Shown: positions 22,675 to 33,900 of the stretch, one piece after another | Position numbering within the stretch: position 1 is the first letter of the stretch | How the letters are laid out: each line of letters begins with the position of its first letter | From: Wallemia ichthyophaga EXF-994 | Lineage: Eukaryota > Basidiomycota > Wallemiomycetes > Wallemiales > Wallemiaceae | Assembly (NCBI RefSeq): GCF_000400465.1 | Contig: NW_008806289.1 | Span: forward strand, 62,001 to 126,000 | Direction: 5' to 3' | Length of the DNA: 64,000 nt | Position numbers and translations under genes: made by a program | Notes under the pieces: model-generated | Database searches by the model: none | Seen by the model: the letters and a program-made list of their open reading frames with translations, nothing else | Told to the model about the DNA's origin: nothing

Positions 22675-24909
22675 CTAATAGAATAATTTAGTGAATGACA
22701 ATACGAATGCAGTTCCTATGATGAGGATGATTTGACGACGTTTCGAGAGTGTGGTTAGGGTGGTGTCTGGTATGGGTGATTTGTTGAGTGGTAGGGAGGA
22801 ATGAGAGGAATGAGAGGAATTTGGGGTGACAAAAGCGACAACGATTCCGACAAAATATGTAGATACCTCGTTAATCTTGATTGAGAGTGGGATAAACAAG
22901 GCCAAACCAGCAGCGAAATTGAGCAGTTTGTTTGAGTAAGGGAGTAGTACGAGTGTACCTTTTGAATCACCAGCCAAAAGGAGGTGAAATTGCAATACAA
23001 ACAGCTCCAAACTGCATCTACCAAGCTGAGCGAGGAGGGTGGAGTGATGAGAGCGAGCAGCGTTAGAGCAATTCCTCAACACCAAACAACCCATTACGAC
23101 AATGGGGGAGATGAAGGTGTGATATTGGTTGTAGGTGTACTTGATGGGAGTAACAAGCGTATCTAGCACAATCATCATCACCACTACTACAGCGGATATC
23201 GAAATGGTGGTAGTGTTGATCCACCGATGCGTCTGCGTGTTTTCGGAATGGTGAATTAGGACAGCCACTAATGCACCTGTGAATGGCGCCAAGATATCCA
23301 AATTAAGTCTGAATTTGTATTCGTAGGGTATAGCGCTATTCAAGTAGGGTATGTTCAAAGCAGCCAACGAAAGCGCGAGAGATATCAGCAGTTTGATGGA
23401 GACAAGTTTTGGGTTAGAGTTGAAATGCGAGTAAGAGTAGAAGGTAATCCAGAGAACTGTATACCAAATGGTGACGATGGGGATAAAGTAGTAAGTGATG
23501 TACTGTACGTCGAGGACATGACACAAAACCGCAGTGAGGATATTATACCGTGTCATTACTGCAATGTAACGCGGGATTGTGGGTTGGTTGTTTTTGAGGA
23601 AATACATACTATTCCCGTAGCCTTGGAGGAGGAGATATGAAGCAACGAGGATGCGCACGGGGATGTAGAACTGTGGGTGTTTAGACCCGTTGAAGTAGTG
23701 GTAGATGAGTATAACAAGCTGCATCGCCCCTTTTAATTCATCCGTCTGGGCACGATTTAGCACACCCGTGTTGTCTTGATTTCGCGTGGCGGTCTTGTAG
23801 CCCACTCCACCGACCATGAGAAGCAGGGGGAGTACAGCTAATAGGGAGAACTGCTTAGGGGATTTCGTGAAAATATGCGATCTGTCTGTGAGATAAGCGA
23901 GGAGGAGTACAGCAGCAAAGATGGACGATTGTGTGAGGAGGTATTGACGCGGGTGATCGGGTTTGAATGCCGCTTGTACCACTTTGGCGGCGGCAACAAG
24001 GACGAGGAAAGTGAGACACAAAAATTGCATCGGTCGCGGTGAAGGGTACGGTCTGCAGCAAGAGACGTTGTTGGATGGTGTGAGATCGTTGCACCAGTAG
24101 TTGAGTAGGAGCTGTGTAGCGTGGTGCAACGCTTTGGGGGAGTAATGGAGACCATCGGTGGTCTCGTTGGGGGATGCGCTGACTATGTCATTCAGCGCGA
24201 AAGGTATGGGGATCGTGCGGCGTACACTGAGATCGGCATTCATTGCGTCGACATCGTCGTCAGTTATTGTTAGGCTGCGTTCGGAAGACAGCTTGTTGAT
24301 TTCCGGGTGGAGGACAGGGAGGAGGAGGGAGTTGTAGGGGAGGGTGCGGGTGTAGACGGAGTCCACGGTGGCTGACCAGGACTGGATATCGACGTAGCGG
24401 AGGTACCAGAGACCTGTGCCGAGTACGGTAAAGGTATTCCGAGGGAGTGTGTCCAAGTCGGTGGAATTGAGGTATGGATCCCATTTAAAGTGGATAGAAA
24501 GTGCGCGTGCACTGTCGCCGCTAGATTTGTCCGCGTGTTTCGCCACAGAAGGGTTTCTAAGTGAGAGAAAAAGAGCTAAATTGTCGTATAATTGGCGTGT
24601 GGTGCTGTCACCGATGAAAGCGACTTGCTCACCACTCAAACACTGCTCAGCGGATAGACGAGAGTGAGTGGCTGGAAGGCAGTTTTCAGTGTACAATCCA
24701 CGCTCTAAATGAGTATCAGTGAGCAGCTCGTTGCAATGTTGTTTATCGTCTGAGGGGTGTTAGGGGGAAATTGCGTGCTGTACCCCAGACACACCGTTTA
24801 TCGAGTAAATGAGTATGCTGAGGGTTATTAGTACGCAGATTGATGCCGATAACAATTTGTGCATCGAGAGGGACGTCGTGGGAGTCATAGCATACGGAAA
24901 TTTGGGCAT
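22675..24909 (-). CDS. CAS1: CAS1-type sugar O-acetyltransferase, multipass membrane protein
   Basis: Exons are 24795-24909 and 22675-24749 (45-nt intron, GTGTGT donor, CTAAC branch site); 729 residues. An N-terminal signal anchor is followed by a lumenal SGNH-type domain with FIGDSTTRQLYD and, near residue 240, DGLHYSP, which supply the Ser and Asp-His catalytic residues. From about residue 275 on there are roughly ten to twelve hydrophobic helices, the acyltransferase-3-like part of Cas1p and CASD1. A GSKHPQFYIPVRILVASYLL segment lies in this part. In Cryptococcus, Cas1 O-acetylates capsule glucuronoxylomannan in the Golgi; here it would acetylate an unknown glycan. The start is uncertain: in-frame ATGs also occur at 24918 and 24978. 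Confidence 0.88.
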
Positions 24910-25594
24910 ATAACACATTTTAGTACAACAAATTGGATATAATAAAGCGTACGTGATAGGTCCACGTAAAGTAGCCATCTTGGCTGTGGACACGCGTCTG
25001 CCCTAATGGTTGATGGGGCTATTAGCCGGCAAGATAAGTGATCGACTATGGTGTCAAGTACACCCACTGTGCTTGACGAGTGGAGTTGCAAATAGGGGCT
25101 CCGCCTACTCGCCCCGTCTAGAATCAAGTAAATTGTAAATTAAAACCTTAAAAGCTTAATTAAATTAATGCCCTGGAAATATTGCATAGAATTGGTCCCG
25201 TAGGTAGGTGCACGACGGGAGTCAGGCGGAGCTAGCGTGAATATACTTGGACCACATAGACCACGGCGATTACAAGGATTTACCCTTTATAATCACCCAC
25301 ATCACCCAAATCACATGCACACACACCCACGGTCACCGACGCAGGGAGTGCAGGGATAGCTGCACAACGAGAGCGAGGTGCAGTGTGCAGTGTTCCAAGC
25401 TTATGCAGCGCCCACACCGACTATATAATCGATTATAACGTTTGTATCGCCATTTCTAGGGTCCTCGCGTCGCACTATTGTAGGGATGTGAATTAAGCTC
25501 GGCACGCGAACACGTAAATTCAAAATAAGCGGTGCCTAGAAGGGAGTATCTTTAATCTGAGACGGTCATAGAGAGCAACATTAGTGAAACAAGA
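24910..25594. other. Intergenic region between CAS1 and the StuA-type gene
   Basis: This 685-bp divergent spacer is long for the window, which is usual upstream of developmental regulators. There is an AT-rich segment at about 25130-25170 and a CA-rich stretch at about 25280-25340. No convincing gene or RNA was found. Confidence 0.5.
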
Positions 25595-26671
25595 ATGCCT
25601 AATCGCGTACATGAGCTGTGGTGGGAGGAGAACAAGACACGAGTGTGGACGGTGGAGGTGGATAGCGGCAACTACGTAGCGCGGCGACAGGATAATGACC
25701 AGATAAACGGGACGAAGCTTCTCAACATAACGCGCATCACGCGGGGCAAGCGGGATGGAATCCTGAAGAACGAGAAGAGCAGGCAGGTGGTGAAGACGGG
25801 CACTATATCTCTCAAGGGCGTTTGGATACCACTGGACCGAGGCCTCGTGCTAGCGCGGCAGTTTGGGATTGAGCAGCTCGTCTATCCCCTTTTCGAAGCG
25901 AATGTGGGCGAGTATGTCGAGAACAGCGTCGTGAGCCAGCACGCTATCAAGAGGAAGTCACTGAACAGCTTGCATTTGGTGGATAACCTCACCACTAACA
26001 GCGAGTTGCCTGCGAGCAAAAGACGGTCTACGGTTAGCACGTATAGGCCTAATGGGCATGTGAATATGCAGCAAACACATGTACACCCAGCACACGCACA
26101 CCCGCACCCACACTCCCTCCCCCACCCGCACTCTATCCTCATGAGCGGTAGTGTGAGTGGCAGCGGCAGTGGCGGCGCGAGTACACCGTCGCCTTACGTC
26201 GACTCGTTCGGATATGCCCCAGCTTATGAGCAGGGTCAAAACCAAGGTCAAGCACACGCGCACGAAGAAGCACCACAATACGCTGGCAGATCACGCAATA
26301 CGTCGAGCGCGTCGGAGTGGATGACCAATTGGAGCGCGTCGTCAAGTAGCCCAATCCTCCCAGCCACACCAATCAACGGCACTTTCTCGCCGGTTATGAA
26401 CACGTTCCAGTCACTCGCCATGCACTCACCCCCCGTGCCTATACCGAGCTATTACTACGACAGCAGCTCGTCTTATTTCCCAAGTTACCACCAGAAACAG
26501 CAGCAAGGGGAAAGAAGGGTCGGAATGAGTGGGGTGAATAGCATGGGTGGAGTGGGTGGAGTGAATAATATGAACCACCTCCCAAACACACTGCCACCCA
26601 CTCTCCCAAATACACCGACGCAGTCTCACTTGAGTCCGAATAGTAATGAGTATATGCACATGGCCCAATAA
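25595..26671 (+). CDS. StuA/Efg1-type APSES transcription factor
   Basis: Single-exon gene, 358 residues. The APSES DNA-binding domain covers about residues 8-105 with VARRQDNDQINGTKLLN, TRGKRDGILKNEKSRQVVK and LKGVWIPLDRGLVLA, close to the StuA/Asm1/Efg1 subgroup. A basic segment (KRKS, then SKRRS) follows as a likely nuclear signal. The rest is low-complexity: a His/Pro run, Ser/Gly, Gln/His and Met/Asn/Gly-rich stretches. Family members control filamentation, sporulation and biofilm-type development. The protein begins only a few residues before the APSES fold. A second APSES gene, of M b p1 type, lies 4.3 kb away. Confidence 0.92.
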   Translation: MPNRVHELWWEENKTRVWTVEVDSGNYVARRQDNDQINGTKLLNITRITRGKRDGILKNEKSRQVVKTGTISLKGVWIPLDRGLVLARQFGIEQLVYPLFEANVGEYVENSVVSQHAIKRKSLNSLHLVDNLTTNSELPASKRRSTVSTYRPNGHVNMQQTHVHPAHAHPHPHSLPHPHSILMSGSVSGSGSGGASTPSPYVDSFGYAPAYEQGQNQGQAHAHEEAPQYAGRSRNTSSASEWMTNWSASSSSPILPATPINGTFSPVMNTFQSLAMHSPPVPIPSYYYDSSSSYFPSYHQKQQQGERRVGMSGVNSMGGVGGVNNMNHLPNTLPPTLPNTPTQSHLSPNSNEYMHMAQ

Positions 26672-26730
26672 AGCGGCGTCAATGAAAAGAAGATTGTATG
26701 AAATGTATGTTTATTATCACGTCAATCATG

Positions 26731-27690
26731 TCAGATGGAATTGATGATGGCCAACTTGCGTGAAATAGCGTGAGTTGGTTCGTTAGCGAGGTCATCTTGA
26801 TAGTTGTGGAGGGGAGTTTCGAGAGCGTCTTTGGTAGCGATGGCGAGGAGAGAGTGAGAGTTAAAGTTTTCATGTGTAATGGAAGGTTCATGGTCTGTTG
26901 ATTGAGGGTTGAGTTGAGTGAGGAAATGGATTCTCTGCTGCTGCATTTGGGTTGCCCACTCGAGGTCTTCAGGGAGGTCAATGTTCTCGTGCATCAACTC
27001 AGCGTCACTGAGTTGAACCAAGCGAGGACATCTGCCTGGGTGCTGCCTACTCCAGTCGTCGTCGAAAGGATTGGGATGGGATTGATCATCAGACACCTTG
27101 TGCAAGTAGTGGTATACAAGCCAGAGAAAGGCATTGGAGGCGAGGTGAGAGGGGATGTTGGATGGCCAGAGGAGGTTGTGGAGGGTAAAGCCGGAGTGGA
27201 GGTTGTCTCTGTTGATGGTTTGTGCCGAGTTGAAGAGAATAAAGATAAAGTTTGTGAGGGGAGTTGGGGGATGGATACCATTGATGAGCCTGAGTTGAAC
27301 ATCTTGTAAGGATACACAATTAGGATCGAGGGTGCCGTTCAAAACATTCTTAATCCTTGGGGAGTCACCAAGGAGAAAGTGAGACAGTCTTAGAGAGGGG
27401 ATAGGATAAAAAACGCGTAAATTAGATCTGATTTGAGGTTGGAAGGTGAGGGTAGTGTTTAGTCTGCCAATATTTACTAAGAAAGAGGTATAAAGGTAGT
27501 GTAAAGTGAAAATTTTATTAGAATCTAATTTGTCCCTTAAGGATTTAGGAAGTTTGGGGGAGGATAGGAGGGAGTTTCTGTAGAGGGAGTGGAAGGAGGG
27601 ATTGATGAAGATGGCTTGAATTGTATCAAAATTCAATATTTTTTTAGTGAGGATATTACCATCTGCCAGTTTAATCGAGCTGTTGGACAT
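26731..27690 (-). CDS. Ies1-like INO80 complex subunit (tentative)
   Basis: Single exon of 319 residues, starting at the ATG at 27690. The C-terminal half holds a conserved-looking block: AFLWLVYHYLHK, NPFDDDW, then VQLSDAELMHENIDLPEDLEW followed by a Gln-rich helix (about residues 200-275). This resembles the fungal Ino eighty subunit 1 family, which has FLWL, the acidic ENVD-type block and a charged helix. I rank this as a moderate guess. The N-terminal half is Leu/Ser/Asn-rich with no clear domain. The start codon is only 17 bp from that of the divergent uS4m gene. Confidence 0.5.
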   Translation of the reverse strand: MSNSSIKLADGNILTKKILNFDTIQAIFINPSFHSLYRNSLLSSPKLPKSLRDKLDSNKIFTLHYLYTSFLVNIGRLNTTLTFQPQIRSNLRVFYPIPSLRLSHFLLGDSPRIKNVLNGTLDPNCVSLQDVQLRLINGIHPPTPLTNFIFILFNSAQTINRDNLHSGFTLHNLLWPSNIPSHLASNAFLWLVYHYLHKVSDDQSHPNPFDDDWSRQHPGRCPRLVQLSDAELMHENIDLPEDLEWATQMQQQRIHFLTQLNPQSTDHEPSITHENFNSHSLLAIATKDALETPLHNYQDDLANEPTHAISRKLAIINSI

Positions 27691-27707
27691 CACCAAGGAA
27701 GAAGGAA

Positions 27708-28643
27708 ATGACAAAACTAAGGAATATATATAACCAGAATAAGTGTTTAGTGAGAATGTCCTGGAGGGATTCAAATCTGTATAATTTATTCAACCTCTCT
27801 TATGGTTTTAAGCAGTTGGATACAAAGTTCAATAAAACATCTGCGACTCTATTCCAGCAAAGATTTAAGGCTAAGAAGCTTGTCAGATCTTACCACGGGG
27901 ATTATTTACAGGAGAATATTTTCAGAAAATGGTTTTTACCACAGCAGCTACCAATTATCACCAACAGCAAGAGCAATAGACAGGGACTGGCAAAGTGGAA
28001 TAAGCAGCCGCAGACCCAATCACCATCCACTCCAGTTACCTCCCTCATGTTTGTTGAGTTGGAGAGACGCCTGGACCACCTCCTCTTCAGAAGCTGCATG
28101 GCTAGCTCCATCTACCAAGCCAGAAGCATCATCACTCAAGGGCACGTAACTCTTAATGGTTACAAGCACAATGATCCAAACACTCGCCTTGATCCTGGTG
28201 ATTTGGTTGGGTGCAATCCACGCCTTGTTGCGACTTTGAGGAGTGAAAGTGGTGAAAAAGGGGGTGAAAATGAGGAGACTGAAGAAATTCAAGGAGGCGA
28301 GCTGAATGAGAAATCTGAAAACCCTCAGCAACCTCCTCAATCATCTCAATCACCCCTCCCCTTCCACCTCCCAAACTACGCTTCCCCTTTCCTCTTCATT
28401 CCTCCTTATATAGAACCCTCCTTCCAAACTTGCAGCTTCATTTACCTCCGCCACCCAACCGCACGCCCAGGCTACTCTGAAATTCCCTCTCCATACGCTG
28501 CAGACGGTGACGTAATGAAATTGGCTTGGGAGTGGTACGTTGGCAGACAGATTAGAGCGCGCAATCTCGGCAGCGGGCCGTGGGGTGGTCCACGTCGTCC
28601 TTCCGGTACCAAACGCGGCAAAGGTGAGGAGAGACGTGGTTAG
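27708..28643 (+). CDS. NAM9: Mitochondrial ribosomal protein uS4m (Nam9)
   Basis: Small-subunit mitoribosome protein, 311 residues, no intron. The N-terminus (YNLFNLSYGF, later AKKLVRSYHGDYLQE) matches the Nam9 family. The S4 RNA-binding domain is at about residues 120-165: ERRLDHLLFRSCMASSIYQA, then ITQGHVTLNGYKHNDPNTRL. A Glu/Asn/Gln/Pro-rich insert (about 180-225) separates it from the C-terminal fungal extension, which is rich in aromatic residues and ends in a basic Gly/Arg tail. The ATG at 27708 is preferred to the one at 27756 because the N-terminal family similarity begins before the second Met. Confidence 0.88.
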   Translation: MTKLRNIYNQNKCLVRMSWRDSNLYNLFNLSYGFKQLDTKFNKTSATLFQQRFKAKKLVRSYHGDYLQENIFRKWFLPQQLPIITNSKSNRQGLAKWNKQPQTQSPSTPVTSLMFVELERRLDHLLFRSCMASSIYQARSIITQGHVTLNGYKHNDPNTRLDPGDLVGCNPRLVATLRSESGEKGGENEETEEIQGGELNEKSENPQQPPQSSQSPLPFHLPNYASPFLFIPPYIEPSFQTCSFIYLRHPTARPGYSEIPSPYAADGDVMKLAWEWYVGRQIRARNLGSGPWGGPRRPSGTKRGKGEERRG

Positions 28644-28794
28644 ATAGTTATAAAATTGAGTCAAATTTCCACTCTTTCCATTTATCCATATTATCAATGT
28701 TAGTGGTGTAATTGATGGTTTTACTACTATTATTATTGCTAAATGCTACATTACTCCTACATTCTATGCCAGATTACTTGTGAGATGACTCCTT

Positions 28795-30954
28795 CTAGTT
28801 GCCATGCCTGGCGAGAAACTCATTCACCTTGGACATATCCGCACTAGCATCACTCTCTACAGCCTCGAGTAACTCTCCTAACATCCCTTCGACTTGCTCT
28901 TCGGGAACGCCAGTGCATACGCTCACTATCGACTTGTATTTAACCTCCTTAGAGGCGCTGAGACCATCGATCGATGCGACACGCTCCTCTGTCAACTTCT
29001 GCGTGCCGTTCATCCACCGGTGAAGCTTTTGGAGATGGTGTAGTGTTTCAGGTGTGTCAGGTGTTTGTGCGCTGCTCGTCATGACGTCGGTCTCCCAAGG
29101 TGATTTGAGGTCTTCACTATTGTGCTCTGTATTTTTTGCACCCTCCACATCCTGTGTACTCTCACCTTTTAACGTCCACACTCCCACACCCTCATTCGCA
29201 ATCGCCTCCTCAACATTCCTCACTTTCTGCTCAAGTTCCGCCCTCTGCGTCGCTTTGGTCTCCCAATAAGCTATCTCCTTACGCACATCGGCGAGTTCGT
29301 GAGAGTGCTGTTTAAGATCAGCCTGTATTTCGAAGAGGAGTTTGTTCTTCGCCGCCACCTCCACACCGAAGGAGCGGTCAAGGTCGCTTAGCACACCCTC
29401 CAATCTGCGCATGACGTGCGTGCTGCTATCGACGTGCACTGGCGGGGGTGGGTGGAGGTTAGCGAGCATTTCATCAGCGCTGGGATGGGTGTGGGATTGA
29501 GTGTTGGGATTAAATTGTGATACCTCCTGCGAGCTAGAGCTAGAAGTAGCGAGAGACTGGAAGAGAGCGTATGAGTGATAATCTTCAAAAACACCCCTAC
29601 TCACCTCAACGACGCCGAAATCGCCCGCTTTCAAACCGAGTTTATTGGGAGTGGTAGTATTAGCACCAGCATCAACTAGCATCTGTACGAGATGGCGATT
29701 ACCCACTCTGGCTGCGATATTGAGAGCCGTATCGCCATGCTCGTCTTGGACATCAACAAGGGATGAGTAATCGCCCTGTTCACACCTAGCGACATACTCG
29801 AGGAGCGTTTCCATATAGTAGCGCGCGCTGGCTGCACGCCCGGCTACTGCGCTGATGAGAGCGATGTGGTGGAGGACAGTTCGACGAGCGCGGTCGACGA
29901 CGCGGATTGTGTCCGCGAGAAGATGGAGTAGCTGGGAGAAGGCACGTCGTTCGTAGCTGTCCACTACTAGCACGGATCGCTCGAGCGGTGTCTCACCTGC
30001 GATATTGCCGCGCGTTCCATCACACCGCTTTGACAGCAGGTGGCGTACTGTCGCTACGCGCCCCAGAGACGCTGCCCAGTGTAATGCCGTATGACCTAGC
30101 TCGTCTATTGCTAAATCTGGATGTAGCGCACCGTTGGTAGGGTCAAGAATAGCTATGCTGTCGGGGAGAGTGTCTGTAGGGGGAGCTTGGAAGAGGGAAG
30201 TGAGGGCGTGTTGGGTGCGCGTTAGGATCTGGGCGGAAGTCCCGGGCGGTGGTTGGTAAGGTTTCTTGTGGAGGGTTGGGTGCTTGGAGTTGGATGAGTG
30301 GGTGTGAGGGACCACCTCCTTCCTCCCCAAGCCGTCATCGTTGGGATCGTCTACACCGCCAACGTAAATGCCGCTGGTGCGTGCGTTGTGGAGGGAGAGG
30401 AGGCTATTGTGGTGCAAGGTTGAAGTAGGAGAGAGAGGAGAAGGAGTTTTGTGAGTCGAAGCAGGAGTTTGGGTGTGGGTAACGTCATTCTGCGCTCGGG
30501 CTCGCTTATTGGGACTCTTGGCTGTGCGGCCACCTGCACTGCTCACAGCTGCAGGATCGAAATCGAAAATGGGAGCTAGGAGGTGCTCGGATGAGTAGGC
30601 AGCAGCAAGCTCACGGCCTCTTTCAAAGGGAATCCAAGTGCCTTGGTATTTGCCGTAGCCGCCTTGGATCTTCTCGTGGAGACCAGCGAGGATTTCACGC
30701 TCGAGGATCTTTGTGCGTTTGCCCTTGTCGACGCCGGCCACTTTGAGAATTTGTGTGGCGTTCATGTAGCCATCAGCACGTCTGCGCATTACAGCTATAC
30801 CGCGTATCATAGCTTCGTAGACCCCGACGCCCGAGTAGACAGCCGAGTAGATACGTGGAGCGGGTTTCGCGGGTTTCTTGGTGGATGGCGGATGGGGCGT
30901 GGTTGGGGAAGCGGGATTATTTAATTTATTCATCTCCATCTCCGCGTTGTCCAT
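28795..30954 (-). CDS. MBP1: Mbp1/Res-type APSES factor with ankyrin repeats
   Basis: DNA-binding subunit of an MBF-like G1/S transcription complex; 703 residues after removal of a likely 48-nt intron (29557-29604, GTGAGT..TTCCAG), exons 29605-30954 and 28795-29556. The intron is divisible by three and has no stop, so retention would only add 16 residues. The APSES domain is at about residues 34-130: YSAVYSGVGVYEAMI, YMNATQILKVAGVDKGKRTK and KYQGTWIPFERG. Ankyrin repeats lie at about 255-460, including GHTALHWAASLGR and HGDTALNIAARVGNRHLVQM. A coiled coil at about 520-590 and a helical C-terminus may dimerise with Swi6/Cdc10-like partners. Expected target: ACGCGT. Confidence 0.93.
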   Translation of the reverse strand: MDNAEMEMNKLNNPASPTTPHPPSTKKPAKPAPRIYSAVYSGVGVYEAMIRGIAVMRRRADGYMNATQILKVAGVDKGKRTKILEREILAGLHEKIQGGYGKYQGTWIPFERGRELAAAYSSEHLLAPIFDFDPAAVSSAGGRTAKSPNKRARAQNDVTHTQTPASTHKTPSPLSPTSTLHHNSLLSLHNARTSGIYVGGVDDPNDDGLGRKEVVPHTHSSNSKHPTLHKKPYQPPPGTSAQILTRTQHALTSLFQAPPTDTLPDSIAILDPTNGALHPDLAIDELGHTALHWAASLGRVATVRHLLSKRCDGTRGNIAGETPLERSVLVVDSYERRAFSQLLHLLADTIRVVDRARRTVLHHIALISAVAGRAASARYYMETLLEYVARCEQGDYSSLVDVQDEHGDTALNIAARVGNRHLVQMLVDAGANTTTPNKLGLKAGDFGVVEVSRGVFEDYHSYALFQSLATSSSSSQEVSQFNPNTQSHTHPSADEMLANLHPPPPVHVDSSTHVMRRLEGVLSDLDRSFGVEVAAKNKLLFEIQADLKQHSHELADVRKEIAYWETKATQRAELEQKVRNVEEAIANEGVGVWTLKGESTQDVEGAKNTEHNSEDLKSPWETDVMTSSAQTPDTPETLHHLQKLHRWMNGTQKLTEERVASIDGLSASKEVKYKSIVSVCTGVPEEQVEGMLGELLEAVESDASADMSKVNEFLARHGN

Positions 30955-30994
30955 CTCCGAGATAATTGAAGATGGTCGTTGGTTACAAACAACG

Positions 30995-33900
30995 ATGATT
31001 AAAAATCTGGGAAAAGCGAATTACGATTACAGCGCAGGCGATAGCGATGAGATGAGCGTGGCTGAAGGCGGATACCTGTTGATTCTCGATGACAGTGAGG
31101 CTGAGTGGGTACCATCTCTATTGCGCCCGACACCCACTCATCCAACCCAGATGGCTCCTATGCAAAGCCACCGACTCTGATCAATCAGGGCTCGTTCCTG
31201 GGAATTATTTGGAACTCGTTCAGCCATCTCTGACACTGAAAGCTGTGTATGAATACACCGCTAACAGCGACGACGAGTTGTCATTCGCAGAGGATGATTT
31301 GTTAGATATCTACAACCCAGTCGACGGCGACGATTGGTTGTTGGCTAGTAGACGCGCCGACACCCAATCTGGTTTGGGTTATATCCCTGCCAATTATACC
31401 CAAGAATGTAGCCCAGGACAGAGCACAGATGTTGCACCAGAAATCCCCACCGGAAACCCCCAAGAACACACCCCAGAAACACCCCACGAAACAACCCCCG
31501 AACCCCCGGTTTACCAGCCATCGGTCGCTGAACTCGGCCCTCCACCCGCGCATCCCTCCAGATCTTCCCAACCTTCCCAAAAGAGCAGCAACCAACAAGA
31601 CCCCATCCAAACCTGGCCAATTACCTCCATCGACGCCAAGAAGAAGCGTAAGGGTACCCTCGGCATCGGAAACGCTGCTCTCTTCTTCTCCTCCGACAAC
31701 GACAAGAACCCCGTCGAACAATTCTCCTTGTCTGACTTATCCACCTTCCACATCGACAAGAATCGTCTTTACGTCTCTTTCTCCACTCAATCCCTCGAAT
31801 TCCTCGCTTCTGACCGCAAATTCATGCCCGAGATCGATCACAAGATACGCTACAGCTCCAATTTAATCAACAACAACCTCGACCTCGATGATGCTGTCGT
31901 TGACGGTGATAACCAAATCAACTCCGATAACTCCGATGACGAACCTCTTTCCAACAAGACATCAAAAGGCGTTCACTTTAAAGAAACCCCTCCATCTCCC
32001 ATCGAAGCCCCTCAGTATTCTTCTGACGACAACGAAACTAGTACTCCCGACGATCCTCCCGCTATCGCTATCGCCCTGTACGACTTTGCAGCTGAATCCG
32101 ATGACGAGCTGAGCGTTAAAGAGGGTGACCGTGTTCTCGTCCTCGACAGAGTATCCAGTCTCGACTGGTGGACATGCAAGCAACACATGAATGAAGGTGT
32201 CATTCCCGCCTCCTACTTGCGAATAATTGAGGAGAATGTGAGTGTGGACAAGTCATCAAGCCAGCCGACGTCGAAATCGCAACCCGAACACGAACAAAAC
32301 CACGATCCCGAAGAAGAGGCTATGAAGAGGGTGATTGCCGAGACACACAAACGCAACGAAGCATCAACGCTCGCGATGGATGTCGCCCCTGCTCATCACC
32401 CGTCCCGCCATCAATCAAAGAATGACAGGCAGTCCAAGCAGGGCAAAGGAAGACAATCACCCACTCACAAACCTAAACCTAACCCCGCTAACCTCCGTCT
32501 GTGGCATGATAAAACGGGACAGTTTAAAGTTGACGCCGAGTTCCTCGGCTTGCGCGATCATAAATTACGCCTGCTCAAGGTTAATGGCGTCACTATAGAG
32601 GTACCCCGCGAGAAAATGTCCAAGCCCGATCTCGACTATATAGACGGGAAAGGGGGTGATAGTGGTAGTGGGAGTGACAGTGGGAGTGACAAGAGTGAAA
32701 GCGAGAGCGGAAGCGAAAACAAGAGACAGAGTAAAAGCAATACACGAAGGGCGCACAAAGTCAAACCAACACGACCAACCCAGCCATTCGATTGGTTTGA
32801 TTTCTTCCTACAAGCCGGCTGCGGTGTAGATGAGTGTGACCGCTACGCACGCAATTTCGAGCGGGACAGGATGGATGAGGGAATATTACTAGACATCGAT
32901 AGCAGCACGCTACGCACACTAGGGTTGAAAGAAGGGGATATCCTGCGCGTCAACAAGGCTATCTCGGCTCGACGTCTCGCTAGCGGTGACGGGGTTGTGA
33001 GTAAAGAGGAGCAAATACGACGCGATGAGGCGTATGCGCGCCAGCTTGAACAGGAGGCTGCACCTCCACCTAACCTCTTCGCTAGTGGTCCAGGAGGTGT
33101 ACTTAAGAACACGCGTAGAGGTAGACCTACACCACGCTCTCCGGTGAATGACCAGATAGACGAGGGGAGTATTAGCGTGGCTAAGGAGTCACTGAGTAGT
33201 GGTAATGGTGGGGCTGGCAATTTGGGTCAAGATGTGAATCTGTTGGATCTGCACGATGCCAATGATGCAAATACTAATAATACTAGCAATAACAACAGCA
33301 ACCCCAAGAGAAGCTCTTCGACTACCCCCCTCACAAGCGGCTTCGATGATGATGCCTGGACCGTGAGGGATAATGTGCAGAGCAAGATCGCCGACACACC
33401 TTCACCCATATCGGCCGAGACAATAACAAAGAATGAGAGTGTATCGCCGGTGCCAGCGTCAGCTACAGGAGCAGGAGGAGCCACAGAACCCACACAACCA
33501 CTCCAGCCGCAACCAACCAATACCCTTAACACCCCACATAACCCCAACTCGATGGATAGCATCATGGCGAAAATCGCAGCGAACAAACAGGCGCAGAACG
33601 ACGCAGCACACAAGGCGCAACAGGAAGCACAAGCTAGAGAGCTAGCGGAGCTGCGTGTGCAACAGGACAGATTACAGAACCAGCTGCAGGCGTTGCAGAT
33701 GTCGCAGTCGCAGCAGCAGCAGGCGCAACCTCAACCCCAACAACCAATGCAAACAGGATTACCGATACCATCACACTTACCAGCACACATGCAAATGCAA
33801 GCTCCCGCCAAGGGCCCTGTTGCACCACTTCCTCAAAACCAGAGCCTGCTGCAGCCACTCATACCGACGAATACAGGGCTCAGTTTTAGACCCACCTCCA

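Noticed and set aside
26902-27309. 135-codon plus-strand frame antisense to the Ies1-like gene
   Set aside because: Opposite a longer conserved-looking frame; composition is that of a reverse-strand shadow.
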